From: Montifringilla adamsi
Lineage: Eukaryota; Chordata; Aves; Passeriformes; Passeridae
Assembly: GCA_017590115.1 (NCBI GenBank)
Contig: JAGGNK010006335.1
Span: forward strand, 617,553 to 681,552
Length of the DNA: 64,000 nt
Direction: 5' to 3'
Position 1 is the first letter of the stretch, and each line of letters opens with the position of its first letter. This document shows, in pieces, positions 38,301-53,300 of this stretch. The notes beneath the pieces were generated by a model. It was given only the letters and a program-made list of their open reading frames with translations, was not told the origin of the DNA and did no database searches. Position numbers and translations under genes: made by a program.

Positions 38301-41300
38301 TCTGTTGTGTTAGATCATTCAGTTGAAGTGCAACTTCAAAACTAATTTTTATGACGAACTATTAACGCCTTGTGGTACACAAGGCATGCAGTCAACCTTT
38401 TAACTTTTTTTGATAAGGTAACACTAATCCATTGCTCTTCATAAATACAATGCGTTGCATTTTACCTGAAGGGCTTTTTGCTTATGCAGTAAGACTAACA
38501 TGCTCTGAGCTTCCAGCCTCTAGTATTAGACTGCAGTTTTAAACATAGACGTTGTTTGCAAGACTAAAAATTTTAATGCTTACCTTGTGCTTGATAAACA
38601 TGACTCACAGATACTACATTTGCTGCAAAGGGTAAAAACATAAACACATAAAACCTTGGGTACATTCAGAGTAAATATTTAAAGTATTTTAAAAAGTTAC
38701 ATAAATATAATATAAATAAATATTAAAAGTTATACAAATACAGGGAGAACCTCCAGCTAACACTTTTCTTCTCATGTTTACTTTGCAAGTAAGAACAGCT
38801 AAACTGATTTTCATAAAAGGTGACTAAGAATTCTTTCTGGCATTTCAAGTTTAATTCCTCTTGAAGTGACATAAAAGATTGGGAAAAATGCTTTGTTTCC
38901 TGCAACAAAAAGCACGGCACATTCCTGACACTGTTTATAGAAAGTATTGTTTGAAGGAGTATTATGAAAATTCAATTACACTTCTTTGAAAAAGAAAAAT
39001 AAATTATTTTCCTTGAGTGTTTGTCCATATGTGTGTGCACACACTGCTCATACTTCTCCATGATGGGGCACAGAGCTCATGACTAACATGGAGAACAGCC
39101 CAGACAAAAAGTGCCAGAGGTTAAAAAAGGCAAGGGATATTCTGCACATAGTTTAAGGTATGTATAATTCTTCTAAAAAGTGATGCCTTTTCACACAAAT
39201 ATTAAAAAAAAAAAAAAAAAGGGTAGTCACTTANNNNNNNNNNNNNNNNNNNNNNNNNNNNNNNNNNNNNNNNNNNNNNNNNNNNNNNNNNNNNNNNNNN
39301 NNNNNNNNNNNNNNNNNNNNNNNNNNNNNNNNNNNNNNNNNNNNNNNNNNNNNNNNNNNNNNNNNNNNNNNNNNNNNNNNNNNNNNNNNNNNNNNNNNNN
39401 NNNNNNNNNNNNNNNNNNNNNNNNNNNNNNNNNNNNNNNNNNNNNNNNNNNNNNNNNNNNNNNNNNNNNNNNNNNNNNNNNNNNNNNNNNNNNNNNNNNN
39501 NNNNNNNNNNNNNNNNNNNNNNNNNNNNNNNNNNNNNNNNNNNNNNNNNNNNNNNNNNNNNNNNNNNNNNNNNNNNNNNNNNNNNNNNNNNNNNNNNNNN
39601 NNNNNNNNNNNNNNNNNNNNNNNNNNNNNNNNNNNNNNNNNNNNNNNNNNNNNNNNNNNNNNNNNNNNNNNNNNNNNNNNNNNNNNNNNNNNNNNNNNNN
39701 NNNNNNNNNNNNNNNNNNNNNNNNNNNNNNNNNNNNNNNNNNNNNNNNNNNNNNNNNNNNNNNNNNNNNNNNNNNNNNNNNNNNNNNNNNNNNNNNNNNN
39801 NNNNNNNNNNNNNNNNNNNNNNNNNNNNNNNNNNNNNNNNNNNNNNNNNNNNNNNNNNNNNNNNNNNNNNNNNNNNNNNNNNNNNNNNNNNNNNNNNNNN
39901 NNNNNNNNNNNNNNNNNNNNNNNNNNNNNNNNNNNNNNNNNNNNNNNNNNNNNNNNNNNNNNNNNNNNNNNNNNNNNNNNNNNNNNNNNNNNNNNNNNNN
40001 NNNNNNNNNNNNNNNNNNNNNNNNNNNNNNNNNNNNNNNNNNNNNNNNNNNNNNNNNNNNNNNNNNNNNNNNNNNNNNNNNNNNNNGTAGTCACTTATAA
40101 CTATTATTCTGTAAATAACAAGCTGTCACAACTTTCCCACAACTATGTGCATGTTGAAGTTATTTTAAAAGCCCATGTGAGAGTGAAAGGCAGAATGATT
40201 TTCTAAAATCAGGTCAGAAAAAGTTAGAATTATAAGAAAAATGAGCTATTGATGCTACTACATTTTGTTCTGTACAAGTTAGTGTGTCTGAAAATGTACC
40301 TGTTTACTTACTTTTGATAGCTAATTCTTCCTTGAGAATATTTGTGTATTCTTCAGGAGAAAGCTGAGGTGGAAGGCCACCAACAAATAAATTTACTTGT
40401 ACAATAGATTTACTGTTTTCCACAATGTAAAATCTTGTTTGATTCATCTGACGTATTGAAGTCTACCAAAATAAAGGAAAATAAATGATATTACATTTGG
40501 CAAAATCCAAAAGAGTTCTACACTTAGCAATCATGTCCTCTATGCCTAGAGAATATCAGAAACAGAAACAAACTTCAGTTCAAGCACTTAGCTTCTCTAT
40601 CTTTGAGCCTGCTTAGGGGGTAACCAATGACTCACTTTTTCTGTAAGAAAGGGAACTTCATCTTGCTAAAAAACAAAAAAATCATGTTTCTTTTTCAGAT
40701 TTACCTTTCTTATATCCTTGAGTCTGTTAAGAATGAGTTCCTGATTGTCCAAGACCATGCGCTGAACTGGAGAGGGCAAGAACATTCATCATGTTAGAAA
40801 GCATGTAAATTATTATCAGACTCAATTACACAAAAACAAAAAGAAGAAAAATTAGGGGAAAAGTAAAGCTCTGCATACAACTAATTTTCTCATAAACAAT
40901 CATGCAGACATGAGCTATGCCTTATTCAACAATAAAAACACATAGGTGCTTGCAACAGTCTGACTCTTTCCACAGTTCTTAAATACCACCCTCCTTTAGA
41001 AAAAGGCAGAAACAGCCTGAACCCCTCAAAAGACAAACAGTACTTTGGTAATAATCTAACAGTTTGACAGAAGACTTTCAAACTGTATTTCCTAACAAGT
41101 ACAAAAAGAACCCACCTTCTGTGTTTTATCAAAATCTTAAAACAATTCTAACTACTTCCAGGGAATGTAAGGTTGCAAATGATGCTTTAAAACAGAGTAA
41201 CAGAAACCAACCAAGGTTATGACATTCACAAAGCTACAATAACCTTATGAAACAACTTCCCAATAATGCTTGCAAATAAAGCAAAGCATGGAGACAGTAT

Positions 41301-44300
41301 TTGAACTACCAAGATGTTTATTCAGCTGTGGTCAGAGCATTAGACTACTTCAAGGTCTTTATTTCTCCATGCAACCTTACAAATACTGAAGCACAAAGGG
41401 ATGTCAGCTTGGAGAACACCAGCCCAGCTCCTGCAGGATCACAAAACACTTGAGCAATGCTAGAACTGCAGATTTCTGTTCTTCCTAACACTCAAACATA
41501 TTTCTTAGACTGTCTTAGGACTCAAACTTACTCTTCTTCAGGGGCTGTGTCAGGAGGAAAGAAGAGGAAAGAAGCCATTTGAACTTTAGAATTAATGTTT
41601 AATAAATAATTGCAATTAAGAAAATTATGTCAGTTAAACATAGCTCTCCAAAACAGGGCAAAAGTGTCAATACCCACCAGAAATCACAAATGAGTTTTTA
41701 GGTAATAATGAAGGGGAACCTTATTCCCACAGGACAGACAGGACTGAAAAGAATCAGCATCTCTTCTGACTAAGTATTTCAATGTCACCCTGAAGTTTAT
41801 TTTCATTTGTTTTTTATTGTAGAAAATGAACTCTGACTGTTAGGATGGGGAAAAAACCCACAGAGATTAGATGTGTCTTTGGCCAATGCTCCTTCACTTA
41901 CCTTGCTTACTGCCCATAAGCACTTCCACCAATTTGAAATTCTGGAGGCACTCCGTCTGCCAAAAGATAAAGCATGTAAATACAGCTTCTGACTGACACA
42001 ATTTTGCCAGATGTTACATTACTGTGTGTTACATCCTGTCCATAGTGCATAACATAGCACAGAAAATTAAACATTTAAAAATTATTAAATTTTTAAAAAT
42101 CAACCAGAATGTTCTTGCTCCAACCAACTCCTTCCAAGACAGGAATAACCTTCATTTTACACACGCATGGCATGTTTACACACTCATGGCATGTTCCCAT
42201 GCTCCTAAAAACATTGGCATTCTCACAGCCACATTGTGAAGGGACCCCTGTACAGCATGGTTAATCCCATTCCTGCTTCAGCAATGAGCAGCTAGCTCAT
42301 CTGGAGTATTTCCTGAGTGTCCTTCCAGAGAAAACATGCGGGACTGGGAATGAGCCTGTTCTTGGAGAAGATTGCCCAGGAACCAGCTTGGCAAAAGCAG
42401 GCTGACCACTCCCCACTTCCTGGGACACTCCAGACACAAAACCTTCTTCACATGTGCCACAGTCTCTTCTCCAAGCTCTTGCCAGGGACCACTCAAGTCC
42501 CTTGCAGCTGGACCAGAAGAGCTGGCACAGCCAAGAGCTGTACTGTTTATGACAATGACTGAAACCCTGCAAACATACATGACTGAAGGACATTCACGTG
42601 GAAGGGTTTTAACTTTTGGCCTTGAGACTCAAGAGACAAATGATCTTGCTTTACGTGTAATGAATGGTGGTGTTAAGAGCCTCAACTCCCCTACATGTGC
42701 TTTGCCTGACATTTGATGAAAGCAACTTTGAGCACAGGCAAATTCTAGGTATTAAAAAGAGATTTCTTGTATGTGCATGTTTATACAGAACAACAAGTAG
42801 AGCATTTAAAAATTACCACTACTGGAGAAATTGCAATTGAGCCAAAGAATTAGGTCTCGTACAGCATACATCTAGCTGCCCAAATACAGAGGTGGGAAGC
42901 TCTTTCCCTAACAGAATTTCCACCTATACTGTTTGATAGTTGCTTTTCTAAGATGAGACAAAACTTTGGACATGGTTGTTCCTATTTTTGTTAAAAAGTC
43001 CACAGCACTTGAGGAAATGGACTGACAACAAATCCTGGAAGTATCCTGTAGCCAAAACAAGCTCCATGCTTTACACAGCTGGATGTACCTAGACAGATCT
43101 CTGATTATCACTAACTGCAGAGAGCTAGTCACAAGCATGTTCTTATGTACCCCATAAATAACCACAAAGGGCAGCGGTCACGCTCTGTGAGCATGGCTGT
43201 GCCCCAGAGCAGTGGAACTGTGCTGATTTGCTGATGTGCTCACAAGCCCCAGGTGCTGACTCAAATGTGCACACTACAGCTTTGTGTCTCCATACTGGGG
43301 AGGCTGGGCCTGCCAGTGGCTTGGCATGCTAGCAAATCTACTAACATGTTTCCTGAAAGTCATGCTGTTTTGGCACCAACCCTAAGAAGGACAGGGAGAT
43401 TGAAAAGAGATTATCTTCCAAAGAAAGCATGTGCATCTACAAGATTACAAGACGTATCTAGAATTTTCCAGTGATGTGGGAAGCAATCCAGACAGTAAAG
43501 AACATGGGTGACATTTCAACCGTGAGTCCTTCCTTGCATCCTTTGGGGGCTACAAAGATGCTGCTTGCCACCATAGGAAAAAATTTCTGCAGTGCTCTTT
43601 AATGTTTTTATAAATTGTCTGGATGAAGAAATCAAATGCACTGTGAGTTTCCTGATGATACTAAGCTAGGAGGAACTGTTGACACCCTCAAAGGTATGGG
43701 ACCCTTATGGTGAAATGTGGATGTGCTAGAGAGCTGGGCAATCACTAACCATATGAAATTTTTAACAAGAGCTACTGCCAGATTCTCAAGCCTGGGACAG
43801 GGTAATCCTGGTGAAAAACAGAAACTGGGGGATGAGAGCTGGAGAGCAGCCCTCTGGAATAAGATCTCAGAGATTGGGTCAATGGCAAGTTGAACATGAG
43901 TCAGCAGTGCCTACCTACCCTGAAGATTGTGTTAAGCTTTTAGCAGCATGCTGGTCACAAAAGACCATCTACCAAATGCTAACAACATTTACAATAAGTG
44001 CGAATTAAGGGATTGTAGTTTTTCTGAAGAGAAAAATATATACTTTCAGGGTCACTCTGGTGATGGATGTGCTTAAGATCTTTCACTTACCTGCCTTCCA
44101 AGTAATGGGAGCACTTCTTTGATCACAGTCTGCACAGTGCTATCCTTATTTACTCGTAGAGAAACATATGCCATTCCCACCCTAAGGAGAAAAATACTTA
44201 TTTTAGTATCTACCCTTTGTGTACCTTTTTAAACTAAGTATAGAATTTTCTCAAACATGTTTGCATTAGTTGAAGAAAGTTGCTCACTGAGGCTCATGGC

Positions 44301-47300
44301 AGATGTTCTACCAGCGCCATAGACAAGAAAACACTTTCATCTCAAGGAATTGCTAATTACAATTGTAGCACTAAAGGTTAGCTCCTTCCTAATCACAAAG
44401 ATAATCTGCAAGTCATTCATAAAACTTGTCAATGTAGTTGTAACAGCAAAATGAACACATGGTTAAATTTTATCCCACAAGTCTTCAGAAATTAGTGGGT
44501 CCAGACCATTTTGTTTCCACTACTAAATGTACTTAAAGTTCATACTGTCTCAGTGGTAAATTGTAAAGTTGTTGGGGGTTTTGGTTAGTTTTTTTTTTAA
44601 ATATAATTTCTTTCTTTGTTTCTTTGTTTCTTTCTTTCTTTTTCATCTCACACGGGAAGTTGCACTTTAGTTCTTCTTACTTCACATTTCTTCAAAAAAA
44701 TCCACCAATTTTTCAGCTGATGTGTATGTCATCATTTGTTTACAGATGTAGTTAATGTAAAGTTTCATCTTTCTAACCAAACACATGACAATAGAACTGC
44801 ACAAGTTGCACTGTATGTTCCACGCATGTAAAGAAACCCAAGGGTTTCCAGGCATGGAAATGAATGTTGTGCACACTATCCATTCAGAAAAATGAACAGA
44901 AGAATCCTGAAATAGAGAAAGGAACTGCACTCTCTGTTAGAGTTCTGCAGCTTCAATAACTAAAGCAAACAGGGCTAGACTACAAAGGACAAATGTAGAC
45001 AAGCAAAATAACTTGTGACCAAAAGGGAAAATACTCACTTTAGCCATGCAGGATAAATTCTGATCACTTCTTCATCCTTTGGTTTGGCTCTGATGATCCA
45101 AGCTTCAGGAACAGATTCTCGGAATACTGAGCCCAAGTTGCTGTCCTCTGCAGCATCATTCCTGTTGATAACATCATCAGAGAGCAGCACCTGCTGTGTA
45201 AAGGTCTGAAGCTCATACTCCTGCTGGTCATCATTTATGTAGTACGCCCTCAAAGCAGCCTCCTAAAACACAGCAAGATAAATTAACATTTACTTGAAAA
45301 GACACCATTAATACCTATGCAGCCATAGACATTATAAATACCTGATCTATGAAATGAACCTTCAATGCATGCTCTAACCTCAGAGGAGTATATATATAGC
45401 AATGGCAAAAAAAAAATCAAAACAAGAGTGAAGTTTTGAAAACAAATTTCAGTGAACATGAAAAAAGAGAGCTTGAGATATTCACGCATTTGAACACAAT
45501 CCCCAGTATTTTTGGCAAGTAATAGTCATTTTAAGACCAAATGTAAAAATCGAGGTCCAATACATCTACATTCATGCATGTAAAATTTAGACCACAAGGA
45601 AAATGGTAAACTACACTTGATTGAACACAACTCTGCCTACTCAGTCTTCTTGCACTAAGAGATGCCAAAAATTAGTGAGCTTCTCTGCCACAAAGCTGCC
45701 CTGAAGCCACACACCTGTGAAGAGGCAAGGGAAGGGCTGTCTTTGCAAGATGCACACCGAAATTTTACATCCATAATGGGCCCATGCCTGCAGCACCTCT
45801 GCTAACACGGATGCTGTGGTCAATAGAGCTTGCTTATAAGAACTTGTATTCCTCTTCTCTGGTATTAAAGTGCCAGCCTGGTAAAATGTGCTTGAAAGGC
45901 AAGTAGCACTCCTAAATGTTTTCAGTCCTGTACACAGTTTTTCTTAAAGATCTTTGACATGCAGAACACTACAAACCGTTTGCAAAACTCCTGTTGATTT
46001 TGAGGACAGTATAAAGATAAAAATCCTAATAATTTTAGCTTTATATTGTTAAAATACTGATGTAATACATTCTTCAGACTTCTTTGCCAAGTCTGTATGA
46101 CTCTGAGTCCTCACCATGCACAATTTTATTGTGAACCACCGTATTCCCCCTCTGGGATTTATCTCTCACAGCATGGGGTCTCCACCTAGACCAGTAAATA
46201 AAGATCTGTACAGCACACTTGATTTAGAACGAAGTAATTTTTCCATCCCAGACGGAACACTGGAAAAGCTAGAGAGGGGGCAGCATGTGATCAATAATTG
46301 ATTATTTTCACAGTCAAGGGATGGGGGTAACTATAATAAGCCTTAGTGTTCAAAGCTGATTAACTCAAGTGCAATATTGATGGCTGTCCAAGATAAATAC
46401 CAAGCCTCTACTGCAGAAAAGGAGCAAGATCTAAAGGAGCTGGTTATCCTGTATTGCTCATATCAGTAAAATCAGGCTTCAGAGTAATGACAGGAAACTT
46501 AACAGGTGATGCTGTGGTCGCCATTGTGCTACATGTGCTACAGATATGTAAGCCACCATCTCCTCAGATAATCTTAAATAGGAGCACTACCTGAAGAAGC
46601 CAAATTATGTTGCAGTATTATCGCCATTTCACAGATTTTTGTAGTTCCTGTTATGTTTCTAAAACTTAGCTTTTTACTCTTGTTATGAAATTACACGTAT
46701 CACACTGGAAAACTGACCCTCACTGGGTATCTTACCACAACTTCTTCATTTTTTGCAATCCTTGGTACTGAAATCAGTCGAAATTGATTGCGTTTCACTG
46801 CGTCATTCCCATCAAATATCTTTAGTGTTTGTTTACCTGAGTGGAAACAATTGTATTTCATTAACACACACCTCGAATCAGAAGAAAACTTGTGCTTTTA
46901 ACCCACTGAAATGTTTGTGGGAACATTCTTTGTCATAGGACAAGCTTTGAGGCTGAATATTTTAAAATTTTGTTTTGTTACTGTTTGTTTAAAACAGGGA
47001 TACATTCAGAGAGGAAAGAGGGATGAGTAATCACAGTTTTATCCTGGCTTTTGATAAACTGTTACAAACAGACTGTGTATGTTATCACATCTTCATCCTC
47101 AGCATTCAAGACTGCATTGACAAGTTGAACTACTTAAAGACCAAGACAAAGTGCCACTCCCTTCAGAATACCTCCCAGAGCACTGCCAGTTCTGAGCAAG
47201 TGCTTCCAAAGAAAGTCCTTAAAATAGCTGGTTAAGTGTACAGGCAATGGGAGGAAAATACAGGGACAACAGAAAAACTGGAAGAAAGAAGGTACAGCAA

Positions 47301-50300
47301 ATGAAGACCTTCAGCCTTTTCCTGTGCTTCACTTCACTAAAGCCTTATTAAGTCCATGCTCAAACTGTTGAGTGCAGATTGTTGCAGAGACATCTGTGAA
47401 AGGGTAAGGAGTGAAGGCTTTCAGGTTCACCTTTCACAAAGATGGGTTATGACTCAGGCACAGGCTGCTGTATGACAAAGTCTCTCTCTTAAGCAACATT
47501 TTTAAGAGTAACAGCAAAGTGCAACTAAATTTTCACAGAACAGACAGGTTTTGAGATGTTTTAGGAACAAATTAATATTACCAGTGCATTACATGCATCT
47601 TTACTGCCCCTGGAAAGAAAACCAAGTTAATCAATCCAGACCAGAAAGGAGATTTCATTAAGACAGACCTTGTGTCCTCTCCTTATCACATCTTTATGAA
47701 GACACCTGAATAGCTGCGAAGTTTTGCAGGTTCTTGTAGGTACTCCCCAAAGGTGATGCTTTACAGCAGACATAACTATTTGTCACTGACAGAATATGTC
47801 CTTTTTATTGCAGTATTGGACTGAATGATTAACAGAAGTCACCCCTTGTACAGCACAGTGTTACAGTCTGATCTCACAATAAATCTGTACACCTGCATTC
47901 ATCATCAAGTAGTACAATCACCAGAAGCTACCACTTGCAATTCTTGGAATGTTAGAAATATTGAGTGAAAGCCACATATACCAGCTGTAATGCTCACACA
48001 ACTGGTTAATCATGCAGCCTGTTAATGTATATTATAAAGGAGACATGCTGGAGCCTACTTCCATGCTTCCCTTACAGCTTGGAAGTACTTTGTAGTACAG
48101 AATAAAATACAAAGAGCCTTTTGCTCTCAAATAATATCAGCTTTTAGGTTCAATGAAGCACACTAGCAAACTGCCATTTACCACAGAAGGATTAAAAAGG
48201 AGAACTGGAACTGGAGGAAGAAAACCACCAAACCACCTCTAACTGATGACTGATAAAAAGCAATCAAGAATCCAGGCAGAAATGTGCATCACTGGGTACC
48301 TCAATGCTGCAGTGGTAGATTATGAGGAAAGGCTGCAGTGTATAACTACTTAGCAAGGACACTTCAGTGCTAGCTTTCTTGAACCACCTGAAACTAATCC
48401 ACTTATTTCCGCTTCAGTGTATGTTCTCCAACTTCAATCAAAAGCAGACACCACAGAACTAAAGGATTATCACTTACGTGTGAAAGCAGTCTTTTAAAAA
48501 TGAGATTTTAACCCTCAGAGAAAAATCATGATACCTTAATTCTCATGATCTTTGTTTCTCCTTATTCTGAAATGTGACAGCTATGCTTGGACTTCTTTTT
48601 TAATGTAGACTTGTCCTCTTCTTAAGAATATTTCCTCATTATCAATTCCACTGGTAATGGCACAATGTGTGTGCACGTACATTCTCATGATATAACATGA
48701 AGACCTCACTGCACAGCAAAGCAGTCCCCAGTACAGCCTCCCATCCAGCAAAGTTGTCCTAGTCCCTCCTGGGACAAAACTGGCTATGTTGACTGGTCTA
48801 GTGGCAGGTGTCCCTACCCATGTCAGGGGGGTTGGGGCTAGATGATCTTTGAAGTCCCTTCTAACTCAAACCATTCTATGATTCTATTATGACATTCAAA
48901 ACCTTACTGAACATGACAAGCTCTGAGTGACCTTGCTTGAGCAGGAGGCCGTCTTAGATAACCTCCATGCTGCCTCCAACCTCAGCCACGTGTGACTCTT
49001 TGGGGAGAAGCCTGTATAACACATGATGCACAAAGAAAAATGGACAGAAACAGAACAAATACAATCACAGACTTATAAAATAGTTTGGGTTGCAAGTGGC
49101 CTTCAAGAGTCATGGAGTACAAGAATCCTGACAGGGACATCTTTCAGTAGATCAGGTTGCTCAGAGCCACACCCAATCTGGTATGATACATTATGACTTT
49201 TCAATTCTTTTTGTTGATATGAAAATTATGTTATGTTATGTTGATATCACTGTGGATTTTCAGATTTCCAGTTATCACAGTGGTTGTATCTGTTGTCAAT
49301 TTCTTTTTAGTCACAATGTAAGGAAGATACAAATCATCAACTCTTACTTCAGAAGTACCTTGAAACCCAACAACCACTGCATTGAGGCCATAGCACACAT
49401 CAGAAAGTGACTTACTCCTTTAAATTCTGCTGGATCTATGCCAGAATGAGTGGAATTCTTTTAGACATAGATTTCTGTCAGCGTGATCTCCATGGTAACC
49501 ACAGCATAGACAAATGTTAACCAAAAGACACACTGTGTCCTGGGTGACCTTCTTTAGAGCTAACACAACTTGAGAAAACAAGTGAACACTGGTTTCTGAC
49601 AGCCCAGCTGATGTTCTGAGTATGAACTATCATAACACTATCAAAATTGGTGCTGTTTTCTCTAGCAATCCAGAAAGCAGACAACCATCTGAGAATAAAA
49701 ACATTCATCCAAGTTCTAGTACTTGTTTTCATTTGCTGTGCCTTTGCAGTCTCCTCTTATTAGATACCAGCTGGCCTAAGAGAATCCCTAGCAAGTGTAA
49801 CTGGAGAATATTTTATGAGCTCTCCATGTGTTAAGAACAGTCAAAGAACTGTTGGATTGACTCTCAAAATAAACTGGTTTACAAGAACAAGTTTAGATCT
49901 ACGGACCAGTAGCGATGCCCTAAGCTCAAGCACATTTCTTAGATAAGTAAACATAATGCTGCTAATCTGGTAACCATCACACAAAAAACCTCCTCAACTT
50001 TATCACTGGAAAATCACACTTGATTTTGTCTCTGTCCTTCTCACAGGGGACACTTTTACTGCAACCCACAGAAAAATGGCTTGCTTGCACATGAGCTTAA
50101 CAGAAGAATAAAACAGCTACATACTGCAATTAGTCATCCAGAAATACATTTCTCCACTGAGTCAAGAGCATATCCAACACATATACGTTAAGGGGTGTCT
50201 TATGCCAGTCTGATTTGTCTAACTAGCCTTGGAAAGAAGCTCAACTATAACTGCTTCTGAAATTAGGTAAAACTCTTCCTTCCACCTGTTCCAATTTTTA

Positions 50301-53300
50301 AATATTAGAAAATGATCCAGCGACCGAAGTGAAGTCTACATACACCTACTTAGTGTATATTTATATATGTATATATATAAATATAAATAAATAAATATAT
50401 ATATAAAACCACTTGCTAATATCAAACAGATGCACTTATCAAATTGTGGTATTTAAAGGAGTAACTGCCTGTTTTGTAATACTGGCACCTCACTTCTAAA
50501 TGTCTTTAATCTTTTCCTGTTGGAGAGTACACAGTATCAGGATTTTCTCCTGAAAAACACATAATTTTTTTTCTTACCATGGGATACTGAGCTGAAAATA
50601 ACCTGTTATTCATGCTTACCCTTTCCAAGAGGAAAGTAACTACAAAAGGTTAACTCCAGGCATAATTTACCAAAGTGTGGAATTTGATTTCAGAGGTTAA
50701 CATACCAAGTTTTCCTGGGAAAAGGACAAAACAGCATTGGATAAGTCCAAAGTTCATGTTCCCTTTGACTTCCAAATCCCCACAGACAGGACATGGCTTC
50801 TGAAAAGACTTACATGTGGCTTGTGACTGAGACAGGAAAATTATGTGGTCCTGAATCGTTTTGTCACTTAAGAAAGCTGAAGGCCCATACTGAGTATTTG
50901 TAATTACTCTTAAAAGACTAAATTCTAGCAACATAGCTTACCAAGAACCACTCTTCCTGAAACAACCTGTGTTATTTACACGCTTTATGCTCTTTTTCTT
51001 CTCTGCTGCTACTTCTTTGAGTGGGGACTATCAAATTTTGGTTTATTTCAGTATTAGGATTCATAACCTACATGATGGCATTTATGTTTGTAAGAATTAT
51101 GTATTTTTTCTTTTACTGCCCTTGAAGAGAGCCTTTCAGAATCCCAGATTCCTTCCTCTCACTCTTCCTTCCCTTCCTTTTCTTTCCCTAGCTCCTTCTC
51201 TTCCAAGAGAGCCATTTGCAGGTGTGTGCCTTCTCTGAACTTGTTTTCTTGAGCAGCTGAAACTCTCCTAGTTTCAAGACAATTTTGAAGCTCAAATCTG
51301 TGTTAACACCTGTCCTCCCATTCTGGTAGCCACCTCTTAACCTTTCTTCTCTTAGTTTTTAGAGCCTTTCCAAGCATCTGCTGAGGAACATGTGACATGT
51401 TCAGTTATCTGTAAGCAGTTACAGAAGAACACAATGGCCCTTTTTGTGAAAGCTTAAAGTTTTCTTAAGTATCTTTAGGGGAAAAATCCCTGCCCATATG
51501 CTGTCCTTGCTTCTTGTGGAAAACAGTTTGTTCCTGCTTGCAGAATTACAGTGGAGGTCTCCTCTGCACTGTCAGCTGGTTTGGGACAAGACATAAGCAA
51601 AGTCTAAGCCAACGACTTGGGTCTATCTAATACAAAACCAGCAGATGAGCAGCAACCTGAACAAAGCAAAACAGGGGCTGTGGAAGGACATGCTGTGAAA
51701 CATCTGTTTGCTGACAGCACTGAAGCTGCCATTTCTCTGGTAGACAGATTCCTCTAACACCTCCTCCAGAATGGGTTTTCATTGATGGCTGAATTTTGTC
51801 CTGCAGAAGATGGATGCAGGGTGAATCAGACAGTTCACGTGCAGTCAGTGAGTGCTGAGAGACTCCCACAGGGCAGAGAGTCCTTTGCCAAACCCACATG
51901 TATGTCTATTAAATATATCAACTCAGAAACTGTGCAATTGTTTTTATGTTAATTTTATGCTTTTGGTTTCAGTATCTTGGTAGGCTAAATACAGTGGTCC
52001 ATTTAACACATTTAAACTACCAATATTAAGACTTTGATCTTCTAACTTTAATTTCACTCAACAAGCCCACTACAATAGCAAAGTAACAAAAATGAATGTA
52101 GACTACTAATTCAAATATTCTTCCAATACTAAACTACAGACATGGTATCCTTTTCTACTGGCTTCTCTCATATGGAAAAAGTGTGTCTTTCCACATCAAT
52201 ATTATTCAATTTGTTCTGACTTGTTTTCATTGTTTTTAGAAATATGTACCCCTAAAACATAAGGAGCTGGAATTAAGAAAAGCTAAATATCCTGGAATGT
52301 AATTGAGTTCAGACACTCTTGAGTGAAAGCATGGCAACATCCCAAAAGACATGGCAGATGTACTGAGTCAACACACAGAAGCAGTGAGCAGCTCCTTCTC
52401 AACCCACGTTACACAAATGGTGTTATCCCGAGACAGGTGAAAGTGGTACAGCCCCCTACAACTGTGTCATTGGCATGTTAAGTTCAGCAGCTTATGACTC
52501 CCCACACACAGAGGCACAACAACACAACAGCTGGCACATGAACCTCAATCACTTTATCAGGTAGGTTATCAGAGAAGCCATGTCTTGAGCTGACCCAAGG
52601 TCATCAATCCCATCATCTGGGGGTGGCACACACCAGAGGAGTCCACAGGGGAAGTTCTGTAGGACACCTCACTGACCAAGGAGGTCGCTCAGCTTGCAGG
52701 GATATATGAGATACATGTAAAAAGCATTCTGGGATGGTACAAGTGTTGTTAGGGGAACTTTAGGAGAGGAATCAAGGCAAGAAATCAAAGCCATTTGGGG
52801 AAGAAGTAGTATGGGAAAACAGAAGGATAAGGAGACAAAGGAAGCTGGTCATGCTTAAAGAAGTTGCTGGTTGGTACTGCATGGCCGCGCCCTTACCAGT
52901 AAATGCTATTTCTGACTCTTTTTGTGAGTGCGGTTTTAGCTGAGCTTTCTAAATCACAGCAAAGTGACTGGACTCTACACTCCAAAATTTTGTGAAAATG
53001 CATTACAAGAAAGCAATATTTTATGCCACTGTTCTTTTTAAAACACAACCAATGATACTTTACATGACCCTTGAAAATATACCATCTACTGCTGCTTTCT
53101 CTAGTCCAGACACGATCTGAACAAATGCCATACTAAAGTTTGTATGCTGCCCTGAATTTTCATATATTTTTTCTTCTTTTGGGAAGGCTAAACTAAAGCT
53201 GAGCTAAACTAAAGGCTAAACTAAAGCTAATGCTTCCAATGAGTCCAGCTGAAAGATCTGGATACACAATTTGCTCTTTTTGACAGTCATAAGGGAAAGA

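Noticed and set aside
39180..40100. 306-codon open frame on the plus strand (and a 287-codon one opposite)
   Set aside because: It consists almost wholly of the N gap; no coding evidence.
40705..40761. Alternative acceptor TTCAG for the exon starting at 40766
   Set aside because: It would drop the two bases that complete the split Val codon and break the frame.
41532..41544. Possible 13-nt DGKQ microexon with good GT and AG
   Set aside because: Including it between exons 41902-41956 and 40705-40766 would shift the frame; the flanking exons join perfectly without it.
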